A stretch of DNA of 64,000 nt from Algoriphagus machipongonensis. GTDB lineage: Bacteria > Bacteroidota > Bacteroidia > Cytophagales > Cyclobacteriaceae. The notes beneath the pieces are model-generated. The model ran no database searches, was not told the origin of the DNA, and worked only from the letters and a program-made list of their open reading frames with translations. Both the position numbers and the translations under genes were made by a program. Below, one piece after another: positions 19,522-28,351 of this stretch; positions within the stretch are counted from its first letter, which is position 1; each line of letters starts with the position of its first letter. Where the stretch lies: positions 4,694,501 through 4,758,500 of the forward strand of contig NZ_CM001023.1 in the NCBI RefSeq assembly GCF_000166275.1. Reading direction: 5' to 3'.

Positions 19522-19552
19522 AGTCAATTAACAATAAACCCAAAATAACCTG

Positions 19553-19677
19553 CTGTAGGAGAAGGATTCGAACCTCCACGGAGTAGTTAGGCAAATTTAC
19601 GAGCTCGCTAAATGCTTTATCCCATGACCTCCACCCTCGAGACAGGAGGGCTTGTCTGCCAATTTCAACATCCTACA
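19553..19677 (-). tRNA. tRNA-like RNA copy 3: Leu-type body, GUC anticodon, oversized variable arm
   Basis: At 125 nt this is the best-paired copy. The acceptor stem is perfect over 7 bp, and the anticodon stem CCCTC/GAGGG has no wobble pair. The loop CTGTCTC gives GTC (plus-strand 19641-19643). The variable region is 56 bases with outer stem GGAG/CTCC and an inner stem GC-ATTTA / TAAAT-TT-GC enclosing GCGAGCTCG. The D loop keeps G18-G19 and A14, and the T loop is TTCGAAT, so the normal elbow can form. G73 is followed by CA but not CCA. Its promoter is closer than in the other copies, giving a leader of about 30 bases. Confidence 0.72.
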
Positions 19678-19715
19678 GTATGTGTAAAAGAGAACTTTTA
19701 TCCCTTTTGATGTTT

Positions 19716-19748
19716 CAAATATAGGCACAGCAGATTGATTATTACAAA
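19716..19748 (-). promoter_or_regulatory. Promoter of tRNA-like copy 3
   Basis: On the minus strand TTTG (19745-19748), 21 bases, then TATATTTG (19716-19723), an exact -7 match. This promoter is unrelated in sequence to those of copies 1 and 2 outside the consensus boxes. Confidence 0.65.
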
Positions 19749-19959
19749 TTATCTAAAAAATAATCTAAAAATTTACAGTTTATATAATGAAATCGATTGA
19801 ATTTTGTCAAATCCTAAATTATGGAGGTAAATCAACTTGTTATTTTAACGATATATCAATGAAGAGAATTGAAATTTTCATTATATTTTATAAAAAGCCT
19901 TTTTTTTATTTTTTTCGTAAAATTTTATCGAATAATTATCGATTCTAATAGCAATAACA

Positions 19960-20994
19960 CTATTCAAAATTTACATAAGTCTCCCATTTCTCCAGTACAT
20001 CTGCAAAATCTTTTGGTAAGCCTACTTCATAATAAACTTTTTCTTTGCTTACTGGATGAATGAAACCCAAAGACATCGCATGTAGAGCCTGTCGAGGGAT
20101 CAAATCAAAACAATTTTGAACAAAAGTCTTATACTTTGAAAACTGAGTCCCTTTCCTGATTTTATCTCCCCCATACATCGCATCATTAAATAAAGGATGT
20201 CCAATATATTTCATATGAGCTCTGATCTGATGGGTTCGGCCTGTCTCTAGGTTACATTGAATCAAACTCACATACCGAAGCCTTTTCAAAACTTTCCAAT
20301 GGGTGATCGCATGCTTTCCCTGCTCCCCATCTGGAAAAACATCCATTACCTTTCTGTTCTTGGCGCTTCTCCCAACATTCCCTTCTATGGTTCCTTCATC
20401 CTCTTTAGGCTCTCCCCAAACCAATGCTATATAAGTCCTGTCTATTGTATGATGGAAAAACTGCGAGGCTAAATGCGTCATTGCTTCTTCCTGCTTGGCA
20501 ATTACCAAAAGCCCAGAAGTGTCTTTATCAATCCGGTGAACCAAACCTGGTCTGCCTTCATTCCCTTTCATTTCCGGCAAATCTTGAAAATGATAGACCA
20601 AAGCATTTGCCAGAGTCCCGGACCAATTTCCATGAGCTGGATGAACAACCATTCCTGCAGGTTTATTGACGATCAGCAAATATTTATCTTCATAAATAAT
20701 ATCAAGCTCGATCTTTTCAGGATAAACTTCCGTATCCCTAGGTGGCTTTTCCATCATAACCTTGATGTCATCCATGGGCTTGATTTTATAATTTGCCTTT
20801 GTAGGTTTACCATTCACCAAAACCGAACCTGCATCAATGGCCTGCTGCACTTTATTCCGAGTAGCGTTGGCTAATTTTTCGCTTAGAAACTTATCAATCC
20901 TGATATTTTTCTGCCCTTTATCTATGGAAATCTGGTAATGCTCAAATAATTCGACTTCCTCGTCTTCAAAGTCTTCTGCTGGATTATTGCTCAT
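19960..20994 (-). CDS. RluD-type 23S rRNA pseudouridine synthase
   Basis: The 344-residue protein converts specific uridines to pseudouridine, most likely in 23S rRNA helix 69 if it is a true RluD. An acidic N-terminus (residues 1-20) precedes an S4-like RNA-binding domain (about 30-85, IRIDKFLSEKLANATRNKVQ). The RluA-family catalytic domain carries VHRIDKDTSG with catalytic Asp156. The conserved GRTHQIRAH and GHPLFNDAMYGG motifs follow. It lies to the right of the tRNA-like array on the same strand, but those RNAs have separate promoters, so co-transcription is not implied. RluA family members can also act on tRNA, so the exact target is not settled by sequence. Confidence 0.92.
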   Translation of the reverse strand: MSNNPAEDFEDEEVELFEHYQISIDKGQKNIRIDKFLSEKLANATRNKVQQAIDAGSVLVNGKPTKANYKIKPMDDIKVMMEKPPRDTEVYPEKIELDIIYEDKYLLIVNKPAGMVVHPAHGNWSGTLANALVYHFQDLPEMKGNEGRPGLVHRIDKDTSGLLVIAKQEEAMTHLASQFFHHTIDRTYIALVWGEPKEDEGTIEGNVGRSAKNRKVMDVFPDGEQGKHAITHWKVLKRLRYVSLIQCNLETGRTHQIRAHMKYIGHPLFNDAMYGGDKIRKGTQFSKYKTFVQNCFDLIPRQALHAMSLGFIHPVSKEKVYYEVGLPKDFADVLEKWETYVNFE

Positions 20995-21050
20995 GTTACA
21001 AAAATAGAAGTATCAAGGTTAACTTTGCTACAAACATTGAAATCAAGCTT
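20995..21050. promoter_or_regulatory. Compact divergent promoter region
   Basis: Only 56 bases separate the two start codons. A plus-strand -7 box TAACTTTG lies at 21020-21027 and a minus-strand -7 box TATTTTTG at 20999-21006. Neither has a clear -33 box at ideal distance, and the minus one would leave almost no leader for the pseudouridine synthase. Confidence 0.35.
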
Positions 21051-21974
21051 ATGCTTTTAGAAAATCCAGTACAAAATCAATGGTTAGACCACCCCCTTTT
21101 TGAGGAAAAAGAGGTGGAAGTAGCGATAAAACGTCTGGATTTAATACATCCTGTAATTTCTGGAAATAAGTTTTATAAGCTCAATTACAATTTAGAAGAG
21201 GCATTAAAAACCAACAAGAATATAATTTTAACATTTGGCGGAGCCTATTCAAACCACATTTCCGCTGTTGCCCTTGCTGCCAAAGTAGCCGGATTGAAAT
21301 CGATTGGAATAATACGTGGAGAAAAAGTAATGCCGTTGAATCCCACTTTGGAAGAAGCTGAATCCAATGGAATGCATTTACACTTTATTAGCAGGGAGTC
21401 CTACCGAAACAAAACCCAACCCGATTTTATGGAAGAGCTCAAATCTCAATTTGATGATTTCTATCTTATTCCAGAGGGTGGGACAAATGCTTTAGCCATC
21501 CAGGGAACAAATGAAATCCTGAAAGAAACCGATTCCATTTTCAGTCATATTTTTACCCCCATTGGGACTGGGGGCACTTTTGCCGGATTATCCAAGTCTT
21601 TGGAGAAGGGACAAAATTTATTAGGAGTATCTTCTTTGAAAGGAAAATTCATCCATTCTGAAATAGAAAACTTACTCACTCAATACGATATTTCACCCAA
21701 AGGAAATTTCAAAATTTTGGATCAATATCATTTTGGAGGATATGCAAAATATAACCAGGAATTGATTGAGTTTATCTGGAGTTTTTTTGAAGATTTTGGA
21801 ATTATTCTAGACCCTATTTATACCAGTAAAATGGCCTTTGCAGCCTGGGATCTGGTAGCTACCAATCATTTCTCCAAAGGATCAAAAATTCTTCTCCTTC
21901 ATACAGGAGGTCTCCAAGGAAATAAAGGATTTACTAATCGAACAGGCATTAAACTTCCTGATTTTTCAGAGTAA
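21051..21974 (+). CDS. PLP-dependent D-cysteine desulfhydrase / ACC deaminase-like enzyme
   Basis: The 307-residue protein belongs to the fold II PLP family that includes 1-aminocyclopropane-1-carboxylate deaminase and D-cysteine desulfhydrase. The lysine that binds PLP is in the segment ISGNKFYKLNYN (about residue 40). The substrate loop is TFGGAYSNHISAVA, and the phosphate-binding loop is PIGTGGTFAGL. The C-terminus has LLLHTGGLQGN, as in this family. The protein is slightly shorter than most ACC deaminases (about 335-340), and D-cysteine desulfhydrase or another D-amino-acid lyase activity is as likely as ACC deamination. It is transcribed divergently from the pseudouridine synthase, and its 3' end overlaps the convergent AlbA_2 gene by 26 bases. 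Confidence 0.8.
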   Translation: MLLENPVQNQWLDHPLFEEKEVEVAIKRLDLIHPVISGNKFYKLNYNLEEALKTNKNIILTFGGAYSNHISAVALAAKVAGLKSIGIIRGEKVMPLNPTLEEAESNGMHLHFISRESYRNKTQPDFMEELKSQFDDFYLIPEGGTNALAIQGTNEILKETDSIFSHIFTPIGTGGTFAGLSKSLEKGQNLLGVSSLKGKFIHSEIENLLTQYDISPKGNFKILDQYHFGGYAKYNQELIEFIWSFFEDFGIILDPIYTSKMAFAAWDLVATNHFSKGSKILLLHTGGLQGNKGFTNRTGIKLPDFSE

Positions 21975-22593
21975 AATAGTCCTCCGATTCTTGGGGGTGA
22001 ATTTTTAAAACATTAGCCAGAACTAACCTCACCAATGTTCGAGATGCCAAAAACTTAGGGATTTTAGCAAGCTTGGAATATTCTTTTAAGGTAATTTTTT
22101 GATTCTCTTCCAGAGCTTTTAGCAGGACTTCCTCTTTTCTTCCATATGTAAAAACCATGTCTTTTGGAGATTTCCCTCTTCTCAAAATTTCCCAAACCTC
22201 CATGCTGGCCTGCACACTCCTGTCAGCCACACGTATGTATGACTGCTTTTTCTTGTTTTCTTTAAGGTAATGAGGCCGATCTGGGCTAAATTCAACTTTA
22301 AATACAGCTACTCCTTTTTTTGGGTTGAGCGAAAAAGTAAAAAGCTCATAGCTTAACTCAGGAAAAATCAATTCACGAATAGCTTTTTCCATTACATAAA
22401 CCTCTTCCTCTATAAACCGTTGGCCGGAAACCGTCCCGTCATCATCTACACCTATCATCAACACTCCCCCTGAGGTGTTTGCAAAGGCAATCAACTCACG
22501 CACAATTTTTTCAGGATGTGCAGCTTTCTTCTTAAACTCAATTTTTAACCCCTCCCCTTTTGAGGCAAGGCTCTTAACTTCTTGAAGAGTCAT
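21949..22593 (-). CDS. AlbA_2 (Schlafen-like) domain protein, putative regulator
   Basis: The 214-residue protein begins with an AlbA_2 domain (about residues 1-125), marked by LKIEFKKKAAHPEKIVREL, IAFANTSGGVLMIGVDDDG and SYIRVADRSVQAS. This domain occurs in predicted transcriptional regulators and in Schlafen-type nucleases. The C-terminal 70 residues look like a winged-helix segment (LKALEENQKITLKEYSKLAK, then SRTLVRLVLANVLKIH). It lies 22 bases downstream of uvrB on the same strand and is probably co-transcribed with it. Its target is unknown. Confidence 0.75.
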   Translation of the reverse strand: MTLQEVKSLASKGEGLKIEFKKKAAHPEKIVRELIAFANTSGGVLMIGVDDDGTVSGQRFIEEEVYVMEKAIRELIFPELSYELFTFSLNPKKGVAVFKVEFSPDRPHYLKENKKKQSYIRVADRSVQASMEVWEILRRGKSPKDMVFTYGRKEEVLLKALEENQKITLKEYSKLAKIPKFLASRTLVRLVLANVLKIHPQESEDYFTLKNQEV

Positions 22594-22615
22594 CTCTTAA
22601 TAGTTCAACCGTATT

Positions 22616-24655
22616 TTATCCCGGAATTCGGGAAAGCTCTTCCAAACGTGATTTTTGAGACTGCCACTCATCGCGCAATCTTGCAGCTTCCATAAAATTT
22701 AATTCCTTGGCAGCTTTTTCCATCTGTTTTTGAGTTTGAACAATCAGCTTCTCAAGCTTCTCTTTGCTCAAATACTGGACAACAGGATCGGCAGCCATAT
22801 TTTCCTCTCCAGGCATTGGACCAGCGTAAACTTTTGGATTTCTTTTGGAATCCGCCACTTTAGTTTGACCCATGATTTTATCTCTGGACTTAATCACTGT
22901 AGTTGGAGTAATGCCATGCTCTTCATTATAGGCAATCTGCAAAGCTCTTCTCCTTTTAGTTTCATCGATGGCCATTTTCATAGAAGGAGTTATCTTATCG
23001 GCGTACATGATTACCCTTCCCTCTTGATTTCGAGCTGCTCTACCTATGGTTTGTACCAAACTTCTTTCATTTCTAAGAAAGCCTTCTTTATCTGCATCCA
23101 GAATTGCTACTAATGATACTTCAGGCAGATCCAATCCCTCTCTAAGTAAATTTACTCCCACCAGCACATCAAAAATCCCCAATCGAAGTTCCCTTAGAAT
23201 TTCTACCCGATCCAATGTTTTCACTTCCGAGTGGATATATCGTGACTTCACTCCTGCACGCTCCAAGTATTTTTGGAGTTCTTCCGCCATACGTTTGGTC
23301 AATGTAGTCACCAAAACACGCGCATCAGTTTTTATGGTTTGATCTATCTCTTCGAGCAAATCATCTATTTGATTTTGACTTGGTCTTACGTCAATGGTAG
23401 GATCCAAAAGCCCCGTAGGTCTAATAATCTGTTCCACTACTTCACCCTCGGTTAGGTTAAGCTCATAGTCTGCCGGAGTCGCGGAGACATAAACCACCTG
23501 ATTTGCTAGTGTTTCAAATTCCTCAAATTTCAAAGGCCTATTATCCAAAGCAGAGGGAAGTCGGAAACCAAAATCCACCAAATTTACCTTCCTTGACCTG
23601 TCTCCTCCCCACATGGCACGAACCTGCGGAACTGTCACATGGCTTTCATCAATGACCAAAAGAAAATCATCAGGGAAATAATCTATCAAACAGAAGGGTC
23701 TGGCCCCTGGCTCTCTTCTATCAAAATACCTGGAATAATTCTCAACTCCAGAACAATAGCCTAACTCTCGAATCATTTCCAAATCAAACTCTGTTCTCTC
23801 CTGCAACCTTTTTGCCTCCATAAATTTCCCTTCTTTTTCAAAGAAATTTACCTGAGCCACCATGTCATGTTGTATTTCATGAATCGCAGTTTGCAAGGTG
23901 TCTTTTCCTGTGACAAAAAGGTTAGCTGGGAAAATCGAAATGATTTTTTCATCGTTAAGCTTTTTACCACTTTTTGGATCAATCCGCTGAATAGCTTCAA
24001 TCTCATCTCCCCAGAAGAAAATACGATATCCCCAATCTGCATAGGCAACAAAAATATCTACTGTATCTCCTTTGACCCGGAATGTACCGTGTGTCAAATC
24101 TTGCTGTGTTCTGCTGTATAAAATATCTACCAGCTTAAATAATAGCTGATTTCTGGGGATACGATCACCTTCCTGTAATCGAATCACGTTTTTCCCAAAT
24201 TCCTCAGGGTTTCCAATACCATAAATACAGGATACGGATGCAACTACAATCACATCTCTTCTTCCAGTAAGCAAACTTGAACTAGCGCTCAGCCTAAGTT
24301 TTTCTATTTCATCATTGATCGAAAGATCCTTTTCAATGTAGGTACCCGAACTCGGGATAAATGCTTCGGGCTGGTAGTAATCATAATAGGAGATAAAATA
24401 TTCAACAGCATTCTCAGGGAAAAACTGCTTGAATTCACCATATAGCTGAGCTGCCAAAGTTTTATTATGGCTTAAAATCAAAGTAGGCTTTTGAACCTGC
24501 TGTATTAAGTTAGCTATTGTAAAAGTTTTTCCCGAACCGGTAACGCCGAGCAACACCTGGGCTTTTTCACCATTGTTCACTCCTTCCGAAAGCTTCTCTA
24601 TTGCCTTTGGTTGATCTCCAGTGGGTTGATAATCGGATGTTAGTTTAAATTCCAT
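22616..24655 (-). CDS. uvrB: Excinuclease ABC subunit B
   Basis: UvrB is the damage-verifying helicase of nucleotide excision repair, passed DNA by UvrA and partnering UvrC. The 679-residue product has Walker A GVTGSGKT at residues 37-44 and the beta-hairpin segment [12 protein letters not shown] that inserts between DNA strands. Further helicase motifs include [19 protein letters not shown] and QTIGRAARN. The C-terminal UVR domain ([20 protein letters not shown]) contacts UvrC. The length is normal. It follows the DUF4105 gene after 63 bases and precedes the AlbA_2 gene by 22 bases, so the three may form one transcription unit. Confidence 0.97.
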   Translation of the reverse strand: MEFKLTSDYQPTGDQPKAIEKLSEGVNNGEKAQVLLGVTGSGKTFTIANLIQQVQKPTLILSHNKTLAAQLYGEFKQFFPENAVEYFISYYDYYQPEAFIPSSGTYIEKDLSINDEIEKLRLSASSSLLTGRRDVIVVASVSCIYGIGNPEEFGKNVIRLQEGDRIPRNQLLFKLVDILYSRTQQDLTHGTFRVKGDTVDIFVAYADWGYRIFFWGDEIEAIQRIDPKSGKKLNDEKIISIFPANLFVTGKDTLQTAIHEIQHDMVAQVNFFEKEGKFMEAKRLQERTEFDLEMIRELGYCSGVENYSRYFDRREPGARPFCLIDYFPDDFLLVIDESHVTVPQVRAMWGGDRSRKVNLVDFGFRLPSALDNRPLKFEEFETLANQVVYVSATPADYELNLTEGEVVEQIIRPTGLLDPTIDVRPSQNQIDDLLEEIDQTIKTDARVLVTTLTKRMAEELQKYLERAGVKSRYIHSEVKTLDRVEILRELRLGIFDVLVGVNLLREGLDLPEVSLVAILDADKEGFLRNERSLVQTIGRAARNQEGRVIMYADKITPSMKMAIDETKRRRALQIAYNEEHGITPTTVIKSRDKIMGQTKVADSKRNPKVYAGPMPGEENMAADPVVQYLSKEKLEKLIVQTQKQMEKAAKELNFMEAARLRDEWQSQKSRLEELSRIPG

Positions 24656-24718
24656 GGTTCTTTCTAAGCTATTCCAACACGCATTTACATCACAATAGTT
24701 TACTTTCTAACCAAATAA

Positions 24719-25918
24719 TCAGACAAGTCTCTTTTTAAAACGCTCCAAATTATAATACAGGTAGTTGGTTCGAAGAATTACCACAAGCATTAATGGTATC
24801 AAACTTGGGTGAAATGATTGCCAACCCAAAATCCAAAATACAATTGCTGCATCGGCTAAAATCAAAGCGATTAATAGGTATTGCTTTACCCAAGGTTTGA
24901 AGGTCTTGGAAAGTAATCCAGGAATCAACAATAAATGCCCTGGGAAGGCCCAAAGAATATTCCAATTATACTTGGTGGAAGGTATGTCGGATGCTATCCA
25001 CAAGGCTGCCATCACCAAACCAACCAAACCTAATATTCCAAAAAACGCTAAGTCAAAACCTATAAATAGTTTTTTCTTTTTAAAGCCAATATAGGTGGTG
25101 ATTATAAACAAAATAGCCACTATCCAAAATAGTAAATAAGGATTAAAAGTACCCAATGTACCCTGGGGAGCCTGAAAATCAAGTATCACGCGATTGTTAC
25201 TTACCAAAGAGCGCGTGGGTCCATCCCCTTCAATTTCTGCCCTTGCAAATGCCTCTTCCATATAAGAGGGTAGAAACTGCTCCTCTCTTGGACTTGCATC
25301 CTGATCAAGCCTAGAACCCAAAGCCAGGTCAATTCCTAAATCTGACCAAGGCATATAAAACACTTTTTCATCAATAAGCTGCCTAAAGGTTTTTTCTACT
25401 GCTTGCTGTTCTTCATTATGCCAAACCAATTGATCTCCTAGAACTTCATCCATCAAATCAATAATTCGCGTGGCACAATTATCATAGAAGAAATCGTATC
25501 TATAGGCTCTATTCTGAGGCATATAGTTGATCTCTAATAACTCCATTAAGGCCAATTTTTGTGCTTGATTGAGAGCCAGTTCTTGTTCTCTCACACTTCG
25601 CTCAAAATAATTGTACTCTGCAATAAACCTCTCAAACGTGGATCGGGATAAAAAATAATCTAACCTGCCTGTGGCAAAATTCAACACAAAGTTAGGGGCT
25701 CCAAAATCAAAGGTTCCATAATTATAAACCAAGTCCTGACCGGTTTGTAAATCCTGTACTCTAACAGCACTATGCCCAAATGAACTATAAATCTCTTCAC
25801 CAGGGTCACAGGTCAATAAACTGATTCTATACTGCTGGGCATAAGACTCTGAAAACCCAGTACTTAAAAGAATGAAAGAAAAAATTATTTGAAAGAAACT
25901 CTTCTTTTTCAGATTCAT
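24719..25918 (-). CDS. DUF4105 (Lnb N-terminal-like) membrane protein
   Basis: The 399-residue protein begins with a signal peptide or membrane anchor (FFQIIFSFILLSTGFSESYAQ). Its periplasmic domain (about 30-240) contains SLLTCDPGEEIYSSFGHSAV, YNYGTFDFGAPNFVLNFATG and YDFFYDNCATRIIDLMDEVL. These are the conserved Gly-His-Ser and Asn-Cys-Ala motifs of the DUF4105/Lnb-N family, a papain-like or permuted NlpC-type fold. Four to five membrane helices fill the C-terminal 140 residues. The candidate catalytic residues are the Cys in DNCATR and the His in FGHSA. The role in Bacteroidota is unknown, although an envelope hydrolase acting on lipid- or peptide-linked substrates is a reasonable inference. 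The start lies only 38 bases from the divergent T9SS gene. Confidence 0.8.
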   Translation of the reverse strand: MNLKKKSFFQIIFSFILLSTGFSESYAQQYRISLLTCDPGEEIYSSFGHSAVRVQDLQTGQDLVYNYGTFDFGAPNFVLNFATGRLDYFLSRSTFERFIAEYNYFERSVREQELALNQAQKLALMELLEINYMPQNRAYRYDFFYDNCATRIIDLMDEVLGDQLVWHNEEQQAVEKTFRQLIDEKVFYMPWSDLGIDLALGSRLDQDASPREEQFLPSYMEEAFARAEIEGDGPTRSLVSNNRVILDFQAPQGTLGTFNPYLLFWIVAILFIITTYIGFKKKKLFIGFDLAFFGILGLVGLVMAALWIASDIPSTKYNWNILWAFPGHLLLIPGLLSKTFKPWVKQYLLIALILADAAIVFWILGWQSFHPSLIPLMLVVILRTNYLYYNLERFKKRLV

Positions 25919-25956
25919 TTTTAGTATATTAGTTATACTTTTTAAAATTACTTTTT

Positions 25957-28272
25957 ATGTTAGCAAAGGCTACATATTCCCTTTACAGGATGTTTTTTAC
26001 CTGCCGAATATACAGGTTTCTTTTGGCAGTTGTATTGATTTGTGCCTATTGGCAAGAGCTCTTTTCTCAAGAAACCGGAGCATTCAAGACTATCCAATCT
26101 GGAAATTTTTCTGATTTAAGTACCTGGAATATTTATGATGGTTCCAGTTGGAATGCAGCTACTTTTAAACCCGGACCCAGTAATGATATTTACATAGATC
26201 AAACTCACACATTAACTTTAATAGGAAACGAATCTGTCAAAAGTATTTATATAAATGCAGAAACAGGCGCTGCAATAAAGCTCAACTTAAACAGCTATTC
26301 TCTATCTATTTATGGAAGTCTTAACGCATTTTCCGGAATGGCACCAGGCACTCTTTCAGGAAGCTGGAACAGTCAAAACTGGATTGGGAATTCCATAACC
26401 AGCAGATTGATTTTCAAAGGGACATCGAGAATCATCATTTACAAGGACTCCTGGAGTGGATTCACTACTAATAGCCGATATTCAGTAGAATTTGATCCCG
26501 GGGATGGAGTCATCCTTGAGGTCGAAGAACCAATAAAAGCCTTGAATTTCATTATTAAGTCAGGTACAGTCCTCCAAAAAATAGATAATTCAGTCATCCC
26601 TGCCTCCTGTGCAACATTTTCATTCAATAATGAAAGTATAAATGGAACGGGTGCCTTTGGTGACTTCACCATTGAAGCTGGTGGCACTCTAATTTCTCAA
26701 TGCAACGATGGAATCATTTTTAGATCAGGAATCTCGGGTACTCCCAATAGCGCAGCAAACTTTATTTTAGAAGATGAAGGTCAGCTTATTTTAGAGGGTA
26801 CTTCTCCTCAAATTGAAGCGGCAAATTTCACACTTGATGGTCAAGTGATTTTTAACAACGATGATTTTACGCAAAACTTTTTATCGAGCTCCTATCTAGG
26901 CTCGGCTGTTCCAATTGCATTTCATGACATTGAAATTCAAGGTTCCCAAGACCTGAATTTACCCACTTTTTTAGAAGTCTTTGGTGATTTGAAAAAATCA
27001 GGTTCAGGTAACTTCTTGATGAGCAGCACTGAAATTGAATTCTCTGGACCCCATAATCAACAAGTGCAAGGCTTCAGTATGAATGTGGGCAAATTGGAAA
27101 TCAATAAAAGCGGTGGAACAGTGGCTTTTGAAGAAGACCTACAAGTACTAGGCGATTTTACGCAAGCCGCCGGAATATTAGATTTGGGAGGGAATAACCT
27201 TTCTATAAACACTTCACTAACTGGAGGCCTCAATTATTCCGGAGGTTCTTGGAAGAATATTCAGCAATTTACCTATTACGGCGTGCCTCCACTACTCACC
27301 CCTTCCAATGGAACATTTCCCTTTACTGACCAATTTCAAGGTGGGATTAGAAAAGTCCAGTTGCTAGGAGCAAATACAGGTGGTAACCTCGAGATAAATT
27401 TTATAGAGTATAAGGGCGTAGACTTCAATCCTGGCTTTAATGATTCAGATGCTACTCCAATTCTCTATCGACTCTTTAGCTATTTTCAATTTTCTGGCCT
27501 AAACCCTTCAAGCCTTCCTCTTGAGCTTCGAATTTCAGCAGATAAACTAATTGTGGATGACGTGGACGATTTACGGATCGTAGGAACTGGTTACGCTGCT
27601 CCAGGCAGCCATTTGGCGGGTTTAGACCCAGTGGAGTTATGGGCAAGGCGAGAATTGAATGCAGATGAATTATCAGGAGTAAATTTTACGGTAGGTAGCT
27701 ATAGAACACTTTCCATTCTCCCCTTGACCTGGTTATCTACAAAAGCAATTTCGAAGCAAGGGTACAGTCTCATTTATTGGGAAATAGCGAATGAAAACTC
27801 TATTCAACAATTTGAAATTTATCGATATTCAAACAGCCTAAATGACTCTACTCTTATAGGAAAATTTACTGCAGAGAATAATACCTTCAGCAAATCCAAA
27901 TTTCAATTCAAGGATCAGGAATTGCTTCCTTCCGGAGAAATTTATTACCAATTAAAAGGTCTTGATACAAAAGGAAAAGAATCCTGGAGTAAGGTCTTTA
28001 GACTAAAAGGTAAAAGAGAGCTTGAGGCTCAAATCAAATTATTCCCTAATCCATATGATGGCTCAACACCAATTAAGTTGTTCATCCCCCAAGAAATTGG
28101 ATCAAGCGATATGCAAATAAGTATAGTGAGTTTCTTAGGAGAGCACATAAGCACAGCACCATACCAAGTGGAGTCTTTTGCCAATGAAGTAAATCAGTTA
28201 TCACCGGGAATTTATATGATATATTTACAAGCAGAGGGTGAAGCTTATCAAGTAAAACTTTTAAAAAAGTAA
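25957..28272 (+). CDS. T9SS-targeted surface or secreted protein
   Basis: The 771-residue protein begins with a signal peptide (FLLAVVLICAYWQELFSQ); starts at 25957 or at an internal ATG (25990, MFFTCRIYRF) are both possible. The N-terminal part resembles the beta-helix of polymer-binding exoproteins: FKTIQSGNFSDLSTWNIYDG, GPSNDIYIDQTHTLTLIGN and similar strand repeats up to about residue 560. The pattern GNFSDLSTW is common in Bacteroidota T9SS proteins. A beta-sandwich module (about 585-690, IYWEIANENSIQQFEIYRYS) precedes the type A sorting domain with LFPNPYDG, GIYMIYLQAEG and YQVKLLKK. It is transcribed alone and divergent from the DUF4105 gene. No enzymatic motif was recognised. Confidence 0.82.
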   Translation: MLAKATYSLYRMFFTCRIYRFLLAVVLICAYWQELFSQETGAFKTIQSGNFSDLSTWNIYDGSSWNAATFKPGPSNDIYIDQTHTLTLIGNESVKSIYINAETGAAIKLNLNSYSLSIYGSLNAFSGMAPGTLSGSWNSQNWIGNSITSRLIFKGTSRIIIYKDSWSGFTTNSRYSVEFDPGDGVILEVEEPIKALNFIIKSGTVLQKIDNSVIPASCATFSFNNESINGTGAFGDFTIEAGGTLISQCNDGIIFRSGISGTPNSAANFILEDEGQLILEGTSPQIEAANFTLDGQVIFNNDDFTQNFLSSSYLGSAVPIAFHDIEIQGSQDLNLPTFLEVFGDLKKSGSGNFLMSSTEIEFSGPHNQQVQGFSMNVGKLEINKSGGTVAFEEDLQVLGDFTQAAGILDLGGNNLSINTSLTGGLNYSGGSWKNIQQFTYYGVPPLLTPSNGTFPFTDQFQGGIRKVQLLGANTGGNLEINFIEYKGVDFNPGFNDSDATPILYRLFSYFQFSGLNPSSLPLELRISADKLIVDDVDDLRIVGTGYAAPGSHLAGLDPVELWARRELNADELSGVNFTVGSYRTLSILPLTWLSTKAISKQGYSLIYWEIANENSIQQFEIYRYSNSLNDSTLIGKFTAENNTFSKSKFQFKDQELLPSGEIYYQLKGLDTKGKESWSKVFRLKGKRELEAQIKLFPNPYDGSTPIKLFIPQEIGSSDMQISIVSFLGEHISTAPYQVESFANEVNQLSPGIYMIYLQAEGEAYQVKLLKK

Positions 28273-28351
28273 GACTAGTCGGATAGACGTAATTTCCAGA
28301 ATGCAATTCCACCATTTTTTTTATCTTGCTCATTAAACCCAATCTTGACCT

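Larger units (their letters stand above)
19190..19552. other. Intergenic region between tRNA-like copies 2 and 3
   Basis: No coding gene is seen. The region has a 6-bp hairpin TTCGGC-CCTAT-GCCGAA (19200-19216) that would sit in the copy 2 leader about 11 bases before the RNA body, the copy 2 promoter (19290-19321), and the terminator of copy 3 (19489-19521). Confidence 0.6.
19484..19685. repeat. Duplicated cassette, unit B (terminator plus tRNA-like copy 3)
   Basis: This is the second copy of the roughly 200-base unit at 18997-19197. The two diverge at once outside the unit, so the duplication covered the RNA body and its terminator but not the promoter. Confidence 0.9.

Noticed and set aside
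18539..19677. Decayed tRNAs left by phage or integrative element insertion
   Set aside because: Acceptor, D, anticodon and T arms are intact, promoters and terminators are present, and no integrase or att-like partner is near.
18539..19677. tmRNA or a permuted tmRNA half
   Set aside because: The molecule has a normal D arm and anticodon arm, no tag-coding frame and no long pseudoknot region.
21949..21974. Overlap of convergent genes as a sign of a wrong frame
   Set aside because: Both proteins keep family features to their ends, so a 26-base tail-to-tail overlap is real.
28082..28342. 86-codon minus-strand frame next to the GntP gene
   Set aside because: It lies mostly over the end of the T9SS gene on the other strand, has no ribosome-binding context and resembles no family.
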